A stretch of DNA of 64,000 bases from Zizania palustris. Its lineage: Eukaryota > Streptophyta > Magnoliopsida > Poales > Poaceae. Of the stretch, positions 44,856 to 56,830 are shown piece by piece. Numbering within the stretch: position 1 is the stretch's first letter; every line of letters starts with the position of its first letter. The position numbers were made by a program, and so were the translations under genes. The stretch is taken from NCBI GenBank assembly GCA_019279435.1, contig JAAALK010000283.1:3596001-3660000 (forward strand), written 5' to 3'. The notes beneath the pieces were generated by a model. The model saw only the letters and a program-made list of their open reading frames with translations. It was not told the origin of the DNA and did not search any database.

Positions 44856-45599
44856 CATGTTGTTCTTGCACACACAACTGCTATTTCTAATGAGCGTGAA
44901 TGTAATCGGCTCAAAGAGAATGTGATGACCCTCTAAGAGAGCCTTGCTGACTCCGAGGGCCAGGCTTCGGACTTAGAGGAGATAGTCCATGCAGAGCGGA
45001 GTGTGAAGGCAAAGCTGGAGGCTACAAATGAAGAGCTTTTGGCTGAGCGGGTGGTACTCCGGGCCGAAGTCGAAAGGCTTCGAGAGGCACAAGCAGCCTC
45101 CTGAGCTAAAGCTGTACAGCTTTGGGAAGTGCATCAATGTTCAGCCAATGAGGTAAGGTGAATGCTTGCTCAAAAGACTATCCTCATGATGAAGACAACT
45201 GAGCTCAGCACTCTGATCCGTGACATGTGGGCTTCATTAAAGGCCTTGGTTGCAGAAAACGCAAAGTGCAACAATACGGCCTCTGAGACCATGGACGTCC
45301 TTAGGGGCGTCCTGGAATACTTTGGGACGGCTTGCGCCTCTTCCTCATCAGCGAACGAAACTTTGGCTCAGAAGCTGAAGATGATCCAAGCGACGGTGAA
45401 GACGATGAAGACTTCGGGTACTCGGTACAGAGAGATCTCCGGACAAGTAGCCACGCTTGGAGTTCTTCGCCACTTCGAAGACATCGAAATTTCTGTTGCA
45501 CCGTATGTGGGAGTAGCACCTGCCAGTTTTTCTAGCGACCGGCTATTGACCCCTTCGCCCGACGTCGCCGCAGCTTGGGAGGCTTTTCAAGCATCCTAG
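44856..45599 (+). pseudogene. aORF of element B, coiled-coil and C-terminal exon(s)
   Basis: Glu/Leu-rich heptads (ERECNRLKENVM, DLEEIVHAERSVKAKLEATNE, VVLRAEVERLREAQ) with stops at about 44936 and 45103, then an open 145-codon stretch from 45162 with ETMDVLRGVLEYF, ISGQVATLGVLRHFE and a tail LTPSPDVAAAWEAF before the stop. GAG/GTAAGG near 45150 may be another donor. Parallel to 4780-4994 and 2662-2911 of element A. The coiled coil suggests self-association; target unknown. Confidence 0.6.
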
Positions 45600-45899
45600 A
45601 AAGCTGAAGGTCGGACAGCGGTGAAGACATGGATCGACGAAGGCCACAGTCAAAAGCAGGCATGAATGCTACCTCCAACAATGCCTTCGACAAGCATGCC
45701 TCCTCTGAACCCAAAGGTCTAGCTCTCCTTAGGGCCCTATTATGTAAAAACTTGTATTCTTGTCTTGCTTTGAATGAAATGGTCTTATTTGGAAATGCTT
45801 TTAGGATATTTTGCATTTTCTGGATGATGAGCTTGAAGTACTAGAGGTTAACGAATGGCTCCGTCAGTAGTGGGCTATATTCGAAGCCTTAAGGCCTTA

Positions 45900-46270
45900 C
45901 AGGCATCCTCGATTTTCTGTTCCTTGAGGGAGCCATGGAGAGGTTGCACCTGATATTTGTAGTGAAGTACTAGCTTATATTAAGGAGGAAAATAAGGAAA
46001 TTGTAAATTTAACATCATCTTCAGAGGACATCGACTGGTCCAAAGAGGAGTGGTCTGACGAAGTCCAAGCGAAGTCCAGCCCTGAAAGACTTCGGACCTG
46101 GGCCAAACTTCAACTTGAGTAGAAGGACTTCAGGGCTTCGCAAAAAGGGAAGCAGATTAAATGAAATGTTCTGAAGACTTTGGCCTTAGGAGGGGTCTTC
46201 ATTTTCTTCTTGGTTTAGACAGTGATTTTTCATGATGTAATTTGATTGATCGGGTAATATAAATTGAAAT
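45900..46270 (+). pseudogene. Second antisense frame of element B, remnant
   Basis: Broken frames include CSEVLAYIKEENKE, SSSEDIDWSKEEW and SPERLRTWAKLQLE, matching 19212-19571 of NE2 (IKEEEKEVNL, SPERLRTWAELQQE). It may be a last exon of the aORF or a separate small gene. Stops and at least one frame change prevent translation. Confidence 0.5.
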
Positions 46271-46555
46271 GCGTTGAAATTGTTCCTTTACCTCCTTGCC
46301 CGTCTTTGAGGGTGGGTGCCTTTGATTATCAAGCAAAGTAGGTCACGCGCAATGCCTTGCATGCTTATCTATGCTTAATGCACAATTTTCATAGAGTTTT
46401 TGACTTTAAACGCTCAGAGACCCTATTGTATTGAATAGAAATTTTGAACAGTGGTTCGAAATCCAAGTAGATGGTCATTATGGACCTCGTAGGACTCTTC
46501 GAACCTAAAGGTTCAGAGTTCATAAATGGTAGCTTAGTACTCTTTTCCGGATGTA

Positions 46556-46924
46556 TTGGAATCCGATTATTTTGGTCGCCTTCAACTCTTTTATGGATGC
46601 TTTCAAGCCAATGGCTCGGAATCCGTTTTTATTGTCACCTTTGACTCTTTTTCAGATGCTTTCAAGCCAATGGCTCGAAATCCGTTTTTCATGATCACCT
46701 TCGACTCTTTTGTGGAAGCTTTCAAGCCAATAGCTCGGAACCCATTTTTCATGGTCACCTTCAACTCTTTTCCAGATGCTTTCAAGCATTGCCTTGGAAT
46801 CCATTTTTCAAGGTCACCTTCGAATTTTTTCCGGATGCTTTCAAGCCAATGGCTCGGAATCCGTTTTTCATGGTACTTTCCCGCTTTGACGGATGCTTCA
46901 AGACAATGGCTCGAAGTCCGTTGA
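46556..46924 (+). repeat. Tandem repeat block of element B, ~60 bp unit
   Basis: About six units of the form GCTTTCAAGCCAATGGCTCG, then GAATCCGTTTTTCATGG and TCACCTTCGACTC. It is homologous to NE2 18536-18910 read in reverse complement. It lies between the convergent ends of integrase and the antisense gene. Confidence 0.88.
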
Positions 46925-47189
46925 TTGGGTTCGTATGAATGATGCTTACCTCCACAATTAGCTCCATCCCCCTAGTGCGTCCACTAGTGGTAGGAATCAT
47001 TTCGAGAGGTATGCATAATTCGAACCATAAGCTTTATTTATTTAGAAAGGTGTTTACAACCTGTTACAAGGAGCCCCTAAGAGAAATAACGTTTAAGGTG
47101 CTCCGCATGCCATGCATGTTTTAATTCTTCCCCTTCTAAATTAGCTAGTTTAAAAGATCTAGGGCGTGTTGAGCGCAAGATGATATATG

Positions 47190-48170
47190 GTCCATCCAAA
47201 TTATTTCCAAATTTCCCCCGAGAAATTATGATTCACAATACTAAATGACCCATCTTAAGTTCATTAAGCTTTATTTTCGGGTCATACCATGTCTTCGTCT
47301 GATGTTGGTACTTTGTTAGATTGGCAATATCTCGAAGCCTTGTTTCTTCAGTCAAGTCAAGCGAAGTCTGTCTTTCATTGTCAAGCTCTGGTTCCGTGGT
47401 GCAGAGGGAACCTCCTTTTAGCTCTGTTGGCACCATGGCTTCATCTCTAAACAATAACCGGAAAGGGGTGAACCCTGTAGACCTTGCATGAGTCATCCGG
47501 ATAAACCACAAAATCTTCAGGAGTTCCTCGGTCCACAACCCCTTTACCAATCCTACTATCCTTCGATTTAAGCCTGAAAAAATATTACCATTGGCTCACT
47601 CGATGGATTCGTTGGATTGGGGATGACAGATAGCTACAAAGCACATTTGGATACCAAGACCTACGCAAAATTCTCTAAAAGGTTCGGCATCCAACTAGGT
47701 GCCATTGCCAATTGTAAGCTGCCTAGGTACTCCGAATCTGCCAATAATATGTTGCCAGAAATTTTTTTGTATGTTTTTAGAAGTGTAGCGGTTAGGAGCT
47801 CGGCTTTGACCCATTTAGAAAAATATTCAATTGCTACCACTGCAAATTTCACGCTGCCTTTTGCCATTGGGAAGGGGCCAATGAGATCCACTCCCCATCG
47901 GGCCATTGGCCATACCAGAGTGATAAACTCAAGAGGTGTTGGGGGACGATGACTCTGTCTTCCCATCAATTGACATCCCTGCCAAGTGCAGACTAATGAC
48001 TCCGCATCAGCTACTATAGTAGGCCAATAAAGCCCATGGCGAAGTTTTTTGCCTCCTAGAGCTCGAGGGACTAGATGGATACCACATAGGGCTTCGTGAA
48101 TTTCCCGAAGTATGTCTTGTCCTTCGGATTGGGAGATACATCAGAGCAGGGGAGAACAGACTTTGGCCTT
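47190..48170 (-). pseudogene. Element B integrase
   Basis: On the minus strand: an HHCC zinc domain (ALCGIHLVPRALGG, CTWQGC) just before 47969, the core WGVDLIGPFPMAKG and AVVAIEYFSKWVKAE, a degraded Asp/Glu part near 47600, and the open C-terminal stretch 47233-47550 (ILWFIRMTHARSTGFTPF, EAMVPTEL). This is a Tat-type gypsy integrase. Frameshifts near 47600 and 47660 inactivate it. Confidence 0.83.
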
Positions 48171-48722
48171 TTATAATATACCACTGATAATATGATAGTT
48201 TCGAACCCTCAACTGTAACATTGAAAACTTCGGGCCTTTAGGAAAATTAGCTTCATGCTGCAACCAATTCATAATTGGACTATGCCAATCATTGCTCGAT
48301 ATGCAAAGTACCTTAGCATGAGGGAGTTGAGGAACCGAAGTGGAGGCAAGTTCTTCGTAAAAATCCCCTTTCGTGATATCTAGGGCTCCGATTGCAGCTT
48401 TGGCCAAGACGTCTGTTTGCTGGTTGTTGGCTCGTGGGATGCTTCGGATAGAAATCCCTTTAAATGATGCTTCAGTTTTGCGGATTTCTTCCAAATATTT
48501 GGCAAGACGTGGAGGTCAAACTTCAAAACTTTTATCAACGTGCCTTGAAACAATCTGAGAGTCTGTTTTTATGACAACTCTTGGGGCGCCAAGTGCGCGC
48601 GCTTTGCGATGGCCAAGCAGGATCCCTTCGTACTCCGTAATATTGTTGGTGGACTTAAAGTTGAGCCTTGCAGAGTACATCACTTTTTCCCCGAAGGAGA
48701 GATTATGACTGCTCTGACGCAT
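48171..48722 (-). pseudogene. Element B second (archaeal-like) RNase H
   Basis: The minus strand gives NITEYEGILLGHRKARALG, VVIKTDSQIVSRHV with a catalytic Asp, then FKGISIRSIPRANNQQTDVLAKAA. A second RNase H of this kind is a mark of the Tat lineage. A frame break near 48500 separates the two halves. Confidence 0.8.
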
Positions 48723-49509
48723 GCTCCGGATGCCTGGAAAGCCCCATCAGAGTATATGGCCCATACACCTTCATTTGATTCCTCCGGAGCCCATACTACA
48801 GACGGGGTCCATTCTGCTACGAAATCAGCCACCACCTGTGATTTAATGGATGTTCATGCTACGAAAGAAATGCCAAAAGGGGCTAGAGCGACAACCCATT
48901 TCCCAATTCTCCCCGTGGAATCTTTTCTTCGAAGCATATCTCTAAGGGGTATGAAGTTGGAACAATTACATTGTGCACCAAAAAGTAATGTTGTAACTTC
49001 CTCGAAGCCATTACCAAGGCGTAAGTAAATTTCTCGAGCTCGGAGTACCGTGTTTTGGCTCCGGACAAAGCTTCCGATATGAAGTATATCAGATTCTGCA
49101 CCAACTTTTCATTGAAGTCCACTTCTCGAACAAGTACTACATTGAAAGCGGAGCCTATGGCTGCAAGATAAAGAAGGAGAGCTTCATCTACAAGGGGCAC
49201 AGTAAGTGTCGCAAGATTGCCAAGATAGCCCTTAATTTCATCAAAGCTCTTTTAGCATTTCGATGTCCAAGCAAAGCTTTTGGACCCCTTCAAAGCTTTG
49301 AATATTGGAAGGCTCCGCTCTGCCGACCTTGCCAAAAATCTGCTCAGGGCTGCGAGGCGTCCGTCAAGATTCTAGACTTGCTTCAAATTTTCTGGCAGAG
49401 CCATCCTTTGCAATGCACTTATCTTGGGGTTGAGACGAACTCCATATGCTCGGAGGCTCTCAAAAGTTTCTGCTAAGTCTAGACTATGTTGGTGCTTCAA
49501 AGCACTTGT
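48723..49509 (-). pseudogene. Element B reverse transcriptase C-terminus and RNase H
   Basis: From 49509 leftwards: connection residues (RLAALSRFLARSAERSLPIF), FAWTSKC, then LLLYLAAIGSAFNVVLVRE and RYSELEKFTYALVMASRKLQHYF. Compared with the NE2 RT it lacks about 28 residues after LNPK. The upstream part with YxDD is missing because element F begins at 49510. Stops at several points. Confidence 0.83.
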
Positions 49510-50761
49510 TGATAGCAAAAAATGGCATCAATGGTTAATATTGTCAAAATATCGATTTTGGTAATTTGGGCCGAAAATATACATGTCCCGGGTTAGGCTG
49601 AAACCCTACAGGGCCAAAGGTTCACTAGGCTACGGGCTTCGGAAGCTTCCATCCAGCCCCACAGCCTTCGGCCCGAAGGCCTTGAGAGGTCCACTCTGTC
49701 GAAGCTTCGGCTCGAGGAGCAGGCTTCGGTTGGCCTGGCCGAAGGCCTACTTTGGTTAGAGGTAGAGATTGAGTTCGATTTTTGACTAAGTCTTTCCACG
49801 CGTAATCAAGCCAAATCTTATCAGATTAGGCTTAGAGATTAGAAGTCTAGCCCCTATAAATATAGGGGTGAGGCCGGTTCAGAAACCCCCCCAACACAAA
49901 TCAACCACAAAGTCCTAGCTTTCAACCGTACTTTATTTACCTGTACTTTTCCGTACTCTTCGTGGGTTTGCTCGGAACAATGGTAATCCTTGTTACTTCG
50001 CTTGTGAAGTATCTGTTAATCTACGTAATAGATTGCTATCACCTTGTTACTTTGCCCATGAAGTATCCGTTAATCTACGTAATATATTATTATCGCCTTG
50101 TTACTTCGCCTGTGAAGTATCCGCTAATCTGCGTTATAGATTGCTACCTTCACCCCTAGTGCAACACTTAGCAGAATTCGGTACTCAGTCTGAATTGGTA
50201 CTTCAAATCTACTCTGTTGCAGGTTTCCACATTTGGAGCTGCCTCGCCGGAGGTGTCCGGAGCTGAGAGATCGGTTTCAAAGGTTGCCAGGACACCCTTC
50301 GGTTAGAGTACTACTTCGACCGCCCGTGCTGGACCATCATGTTGTTGTTGGTTTGACAAAGTCCGCACGCTGACACACTTCGCCAATAGGCTTCGTCACG
50401 ATAGGCTTCGCCACGCTCATAATCCGCTCTAGACGAAGTCGCACTCGCGTGTTGCGTCTAAGTCATTATTTTGTATCTTATTGTATCGGAGACTTCACGC
50501 CGAACCCCACCGTTCGGAGTTGATTGTCGTGTCTAGATCGGTTCAGAGTCTAACTTCGGTCGGATCAGTTCGAACGCCGAAGACACCCTTTGGTGGAATA
50601 TTTCGCATCAAATGCCGAAGGTACACTTCGGCGACACCCTTCGCACCATACTTCGAACCAGTCAGGCTCTCCTCAGTTTCTGACTTGTTCTGTTTAATAC
50701 ATTTATTTTAGCTAATTGGATTATTTCTGTGTGATCTGATTACCTGGTGACTCCACCCCCC
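49510..50761 (+). mobile_element. Element F: LTR-like sequence inserted in B
   Basis: Begins TGTTGATAGCAAAAAATGG exactly where the RT of B breaks off. It has TATAAATA near 49855 in plus orientation, three tandem 54-bp repeats, and CTTCGAAG-like words. The LTR end is not clear (perhaps near 50220) and no coding domain is visible. G3 begins at 50762. Class uncertain; it resembles the Tat-type LTRs in composition. Confidence 0.5.
49992..50153 (+). repeat. Tandem repeat, 54 bp x 3
   Basis: Units start at 49992, 50046 and 50100 with GTTACTTCGCNTGTGAAGTA-like sequence and contain TAATCTACGTAATAGATT. Confidence 0.85.
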
Positions 50762-53700
50762 TGTGATGCCACGATTTATCAAAATCGGAACATTATTGAA
50801 TTTCAAAAGAAAAACAATAATAGAAGAGGTTCATCATGCGACCCGTACATATGAGCAATCATTCATGGTATGCAGACCACATTATTACAAAAGAGAAAAT
50901 TTAAAATAAACCATAAAAATAAATTGCATGACGAACGCCCTCTTCAAGATCTTTCTTCTTGACTGGGTCGGTACTCCTGACCATCTTCGTAGTAGGCATC
51001 CTCTGAATTATGTGTCCAGCGGGTATGACTACAAAAAGTACTCAACAAGCCACCGCAAATGCAAATAGTAGTGCAAGGTAATAACGAAGTAACGACAATG
51101 GCTAATAGTGCGGAAAAGTACATTTTTCAGTTGTTGCATTTAGTGTAGTCAAATTTTATCATGCGGAATAATAAACATGAACATCATAATATCATCTAAC
51201 TCGAGCAGTACGTTCTCCCTCCTCACAGAATGGTCCTTACATGTCTAAGCATCATGCACATCCATAAATAAATAAATAAACTAATTGTGGGATGTCATGC
51301 AACCCGCCCTTGACCGTGGGCTCGGCTTTTCGAAAAAATTTATGACTCTGATCAAAGGTGTACTATTGTACCCACAAGGCACGCACTCATCCCATACACC
51401 AAAGTGCCACGAGATGACCCATACCACGGGAAATCATGCCAAAACCTTAGCATGAAATACTCCAAGCGATAACCACCCGCTCCAGATTTCGCCGGCGCGC
51501 CGGGCCGCATCCCAGCAAACGTCGCACCCCCTTTTGCGCCACGTCGGTACAAGCCACCCGCAGGTGCTGCTTGACCCATCTCCAAGTGTTGGCCTCGGTT
51601 TGGAACACTCCATACCTTAGTTAGGACTTATCCACTAGACTTGTGGTTAGTACAGAAGTGTATTGCAATGGATCCCGCAGACCGGTCCTTATAGTGCCCC
51701 GGGTGCTACCGACCAATTCCCTAGCTTGCACACGGAACCCACCATGCATACACTCTCAACCATAACTCTATCACCAACAACATTCTAGAGATAAGAATAA
51801 TGGGGATCATATAGTAGAACCAAGTTGCTACGACTCATTTTAACTTATAGCGATTGTGTCGATACATTCGACACTAGCTAATAATACTAATAATATGGTG
51901 ACAAGGAGTTTAGGGTAGATAGCATGGCTTGGGTTGCACATCAAGGTCGGGGGATCTTAATAAATATACCGTAGGGCTTTCATTGGACTAATGCATGTAT
52001 ATCCTATGTGTTTTAGCGATAGTTTAATAAAACATGGGTTCAATATGCTCAAAAGATTGGTTTGGTGACTTGCCTTGTTCATCAAAAGGTGAGGGAGGGA
52101 CTTCGGGGAAGTACTCCGGCTCCTCGGCGGCGTCGTAGTCTTTTCGATATGAATGATAAAAATAACATTCAATAAACAATCCCAAAAACCACACACAAGC
52201 ATACAAGTTTTGATTTGTTTAAACCAAGGGAAATAAAGTCATTAAGTTTCTGAAATTTACTTTAGGAATATTTTAAAATGAACTTTTAATGGGGTTATGA
52301 AGTTTCTAAAAGGAATAAAAATGTTCACTAATGTATTTTAAACTTCCAATTGATTCAAAATAAAAGGTTTAGAATAAACCTAGTGCTTCCATTATACTAA
52401 TAAGAAAAAGAATAGAAGATAAATTTTCCTAAGTGAAATGGACAAATTTGGACTTTATCTTAAAGTGCATTTGAATACTTTATTAAATAAACATAAAATA
52501 CTCAAAGTAAACCTATTGTTTTTATTGCATTAACATGTAGAGAATAAAACTATAAATTTTTTGAAGTTGAAATGATAATTTTTGGAGTTAAAATGAGCAA
52601 GATATGAATTTTAGAAGTTTAAAACTATTTATGGAATTTAATTTAAATCCAAAAACAGGCGTCGGTCCACGGTGAACCGGATTCACCGTGAACCCGCGCA
52701 CTGTCCGCGTGCGCCGGATCCAGATCCGTCGTTGGATCATGATCGGGCGGCCACGGGGGAGGCGGGGGAGTTAAGTTAACGTGGACGACTAGGATTAAAA
52801 CATCGAACCGGTATGCGATGGATGGCCCAGATTCATCGCTTGTTTTAAACACTAACGGACACACGAGATTAAAAGGTACTTCTTCGCTTAGATCTGATGG
52901 GCCAGATTAAACCGAGAGATCAATGTAATGTTGGCCATTGGATTGCGATCGCACGGTCGAGAATGAATCCGACATGGCACGGGTATTTTACCCGCGCTGG
53001 TCGTCTTCTCCAGTGACGCCGAGCGGGCTAGGGGCCACGGCGAGCGACGACAGCCCAAGCTATGCCTAGAAATGGAAAGAGGACGTCTAGGGGAACACGG
53101 GGGTACCATTGCGGGTGTCCGAGGTCGACGGAGCGTGGTTGGTGATGAGCGTAGACGACGAAGGCGTTTGGGTCCTCGTCGGTGGTGGGGATCTGGCGGG
53201 GTTCATCGACATCGAAGCGGTGGCCAAGGTCGGGGTGGTGTCGGTGATCACAGCGGTACGGTCACCGAGGGTGGAGGAGGGCTCAGGTGACGGCGAGCGG
53301 CGACTGGAGCGAGGGCGGCTGTGTGGCGCTAAAACTCATACGATGGGCGCTTTGTTTGTTCTTGCAGCGAGTGGATGTAGGGGTTGAGCGCGGCGGTGGC
53401 CAGGAGGTTAAATAGGGGTACCGGCGGGCAGAGGGGGCGCAATTGAGGGAGGCCGAGAGTAAAACCTCTCTTCAACGCCGGCGAGCTCTTTCCATGCATG
53501 TGTGCGCTTGATCCGAGACGACGACACATGAAATAAAAGGGGGAAACGGTCGGCGAGGTGTGGGGGTTTGAATGCCGTACTTAATTCGAGGAGAGGGGGT
53601 CGGGGGCAGCGGATCCGAGGCAAGTTAAGGCATCGGCCAGCGAGGGGGGATTTGGGGGCGGATCTCGTGGAGACGACGGATCCGACAGGTGGGGGCCACC

Positions 53701-54150
53701 GGGCAGCGGGCGCGGGCGCGACAACGGGCGGGGTTGACAAGTGGGGTCAGGTAGTCAGGCGCACGTGGAGGGGGAGAGGGTCTCTGACGGGTGGGGCCCA
53801 TCTGTCAGTTCAGGGCGCGGGGAGGGAGTGGGCTAGGCCGACCGGTTGAGGGAGATTGAGGGAGGGAGGCCCGTTACTGTTTCAACCATTTTCCGAATAA
53901 AAATAATTGCAGAAATTAGTTTAAAATATTTGGGCTACTTCCAAGGGTGATAAAAATTTGTAAAAATTCTCACAAATATATCTTGGCCTTGGGATCCTAT
54001 ACAAAATTTTCTAGCCCCTGGTTTGGATATTTTATCTAGGCTCTAGTTCAATTAAGCATAGAAGGGTATTAAAGGTATTTCAAAATTGATTATTTCCAGA
54101 AAATTATAATAAAAGGTATTTTTATTTCTCTGAAAATTTGGGGTGTTACA
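50762..54150 (-). repeat. 3' LTR of G3
   Basis: The minus strand starts TGTAACACCCC at 54150 and ends at TGTGATGCC (plus) at 50762. GC-rich at 52640-53860. Peptide-like stretches at 52075-52150 and 50960-50995 parallel those in the G1 LTR. No gene called; the several short frames in the GC-rich part lack domains. Confidence 0.83.
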
Positions 54151-54170
54151 AACCTATCCCCCTTACAAAG
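54151..54170 (-). other. Polypurine tract of G3
   Basis: The minus strand reads TTTGTAAGGGGGATAGGTT before the LTR, as in G1. Confidence 0.7.
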
Positions 54171-54194
54171 AATCTTGTCCTCGAGATTGGAACG

Positions 54195-55420
54195 TTACTC
54201 GAATAGCTCGGGGTATTGGGCTTTCAACTCGTCTTCTTTTTCCCATGTGGATTCTTCAACGGGGTGGTTGTCCCACTGAACTTTGCAGAAGCGAACCACA
54301 CGGCTCCTGGTTACTCTTTCCTTAGTTTCTAGAATCCTGACGGGTTTCTCAATGTAGGTCAAGTCCTCTTGGATGTTGAGGTGTTGGAGGTCGGCCTGTT
54401 CGGTGGGCACGCAGAGACACTTCTTCAGCTGAGAGACATGGAACACATTATGGACTCCTGCCAAGAATGGAGGTTGTTCTAGCTGATATGCCACTTCTCC
54501 TTGCCATCGGAGGATTTGAAAAGGTCCGACATAGTGTGGTGCTAGCTTTCCTCTCATGTTAAACCTTTGAGTGCCATGGAGGGGAGTGACTCGGAGATAG
54601 ACATAATCGCCCTCCTCAAAGGTTAGGTCTCTCCGTCGGTTATCGACATAGCTCTTTTGTCGGGACTGGGCTATCTTCAATCTGTCCCGGATGATCTTGA
54701 CTTTCTCTCCGGCTTCTTGCAATATATCTGTCCTAAATAGTTGCGATTCTCCGGTCTAATCCCAGAGTAACAGCGTTCTGTACTTACGCCCGTAAAGTGC
54801 TTCAAACGGCGACATTTGTAGGCTAACTTGATAGTTGCTGTTGTAGGAGAACTCTGCATAAGGCAAGTTCTTATCCCACATTCTGCCAAAGTCTAGAGCG
54901 CAAGCTCTAAGCATATCCTCCAACACCTGGTTGACCCTTTTGGTTTGACCATCGGTCTGTGGATGATAGGCGGTGCTAAAGTTCAGCCAGGTGCCGAGCT
55001 CCTCTTGAAGGTTCATCCAAAATTTGGAGCTAAACTGACTCCCACGGTCAGAAACAATATTCTTCGGAACTCCGTGAAGGCACACAATCCGGGTCATATA
55101 CAACTCGGCCAACTTGGCGACGGTGTAAGTTGTCTTGACGGGGATGAAGTGAGCCACTTTGGTGAGTCGGTTGACGATTACCTAGATAGAATAGTGACCG
55201 GCTTGGGTCCTGGGCAGTCCCGTGATGGAGTCCATTCCTATTTCTTCCTATTTCCACTCGGGGACCTTGAGGGGTTGTAGTAGTCCAGCAGGTCTCTGGT
55301 GCTCTGCCTTGACTCGCCGGCATGTGTCGCACTTGGCCACATACTCAGCTATTTCCCTCTTCATGCTGACCCACTAATATTTCTCCTTTAGGTCTTGGTA
55401 CATCTTCGTAATCCCAGGAT
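54195..55420 (-). pseudogene. G3 integrase with chromodomain
   Basis: The minus strand has the core MAHFIPVKTTYTVAKLAELY, SDRGSQFSSKFW (Asp) and DGQTKRVNQ, where the family has TERVNQ, so the catalytic Glu is Lys. A stop at 54756 separates it from the tail at 54195-54722: RGKLAPHYVGPFQIL (GPY/F-type) and a chromodomain (YIEKPVRILETKERVTRSRV, ESTWEKEDELKAQYPELF). The first part, before 55157, has stops and a frameshift. Confidence 0.87.
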
Positions 55421-56142
55421 GTATGGAGTATAGAGTCTCATGGGCCTCTTGAAGGATGAGGGACTTCAACTCTGCTTGTCGGGCATGCATATCTGGTTTC
55501 CGAACCAGACGGTACCATGCTCGTCCTCAGAAAATCCGGCGGCTTTACCTTTCCTCATGTTCTATTGGATCTCCAAGATGTCCGGGTCTTCCTTCTGTGT
55601 CTCATGGATCTGGTCCATCAAGATAGGTCTGGTCTCTAGGGCAGCGAGATACGCTCTAGTGGTGATCCCTAGGTTCAACCTTTCCATCTCCTTGTATAGC
55701 AAAGGGGCCTGGTCCTACACCATGATGGCGTTACAATACCCTTTTCAACTTAGGGCGACTGCCACTACATTTGCCTTGCCTGGATGATAATGGATGCCCA
55801 AATCATAATCTCTGATCAGCTCCAACCACCTTCTCTGCCTGAGGTTCAAGTTCGGTTGGGTGAATATGTACTTGATGCTTTTGTGGTCGGTGAAGACCTC
55901 ACATCAATTTCCCACAAGGTAATGTCTCAATATCTTCAAGGCATGAACCATGACTGCTAATTCCAGGTCGTGGATCGAGTAATTTAGCTCATGTGGCCTC
56001 AGCTGGTGAGAGGCGTAAGATATCACCTTCCCGTCTTGCATCAAGACACATCCTAACCCTTTGTGAGAGGCATCACAGTAGATGTGGAAGTCCTTCTGGA
56101 TGTCTGGCAGAGTCAGAATTGGGGCTGACACGAGCTTCTTCT
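55421..56142 (-). pseudogene. G3 RT end and RNase H
   Basis: The open stretch 55904-56131 has APILTLPDIQKDFHIYCDAS, GCVLMQDGKVISYASHQLR and HDLELAVMVHALKILRHYL. After a stop near 55900 it continues with FTDHKSIKYIF, which keeps the Asp that G1 has lost, and HYHPGKANVVA, then broken frames into the zinc domain of integrase. The RT palm is absent; the frame ends at the copia2 junction. Confidence 0.85.
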
Positions 56143-56765
56143 TAATGGAGCCAACGGCAGGAAAAGGCTGGCGTGCACAGGGGATCCACGGTGAGCGGCA
56201 GCAGTTTTAGGCGGAGGATCTTCTACGGGAGGTGATGTCATGCAGGTAAGTTTTTTAAGCTTCCAATTTTTAGCAGTTTAGTTAAATCAATATTCATCTA
56301 TTCTTAATTAGCTGAAAATCTGTTTAGAAATTTCTTGGTTGATTTTATCTACAAAATATTAGTAGTACTCGCGTAATTTCTATTTAAACATTTTTAATCT
56401 GCTCATGTAAAAAGAAAAAATATATTAATCGGAGTCGTACATTTCGGATTACTGAATTAATTTTTTAATGATCCATGTTCTATTCATTTGATTAGTATTT
56501 TAGTTCTAGACTGAAATATAAATATTTCGTGATTTATCTAGGTATTTTTATTTACTGTAGTGTTTTTATTTTAGTTTATCTTTAATATCATTTCAATTAA
56601 GATATCGGTCATTTTTAGACTAGACAACCTTAGTTCCAATAATTTGCTTTGCTAATATTATTTGTCTCGTTAAGTTCATTTGGGTGTTGGGATTAGGATA
56701 TAGTTTAGCAAGAAATTTTTAGGCGCCCATTCACCCCCCCTCTGGTCGCTACTTTCGGTCCTACA
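56143..56765 (+). repeat. 5' LTR of copia2, truncated
   Basis: Starts within TGGAGCCAACGGC, equivalent to about 62240 of the 3' LTR, and ends CGGTCCTACA. The left junction is with the RT of G3. Confidence 0.83.
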
Positions 56766-56767
56766 AG

Positions 56768-56779
56768 TGGAATCAGAGC
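56768..56779 (+). other. Primer binding site of copia2
   Basis: TGGAATCAGAGC, one change from TGGTATCAGAGC. Confidence 0.8.
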
Positions 56780-56830
56780 GAGGTTAGGGTTTTCTTATAT
56801 CTTAGCTAATTCTAAACCCAAGTAGTGATC

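Larger units (their letters stand above)
41032..49509 (-). mobile_element. Element B: Tat-type Ty3/gypsy element, minus strand, 5' part missing
   Basis: The 3' LTR is on the left (41032-42057), followed by a polypurine tract, an antisense gene running plus, a tandem-repeat block, and then integrase, archaeal-like RNase H, RNase H and RT on the minus strand. RT breaks off at 49509, where element F begins. Gag, protease, the RT N-terminus and the 5' LTR are not in the window. This is the normal Tat layout (pol one way, accessory gene the other) and serves as reference for the decayed relatives A and NE2. Confidence 0.85.
50762..56142 (-). mobile_element. G3: Tekay-type chromovirus, minus strand, 5' truncated
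   Basis: A 3.4-kb LTR (50762-54150), polypurine tract, chromodomain, integrase and part of RT/RNase H. The coding part stops at 56142 against the truncated LTR of copia2. It is diverged from G1 but has the same layout. No second LTR in the window. Confidence 0.85.

Noticed and set aside
53072..53387. Gly/Arg-rich frames in the G3 LTR
   Set aside because: Same GC-rich LTR segment in reverse; low complexity, no domain.
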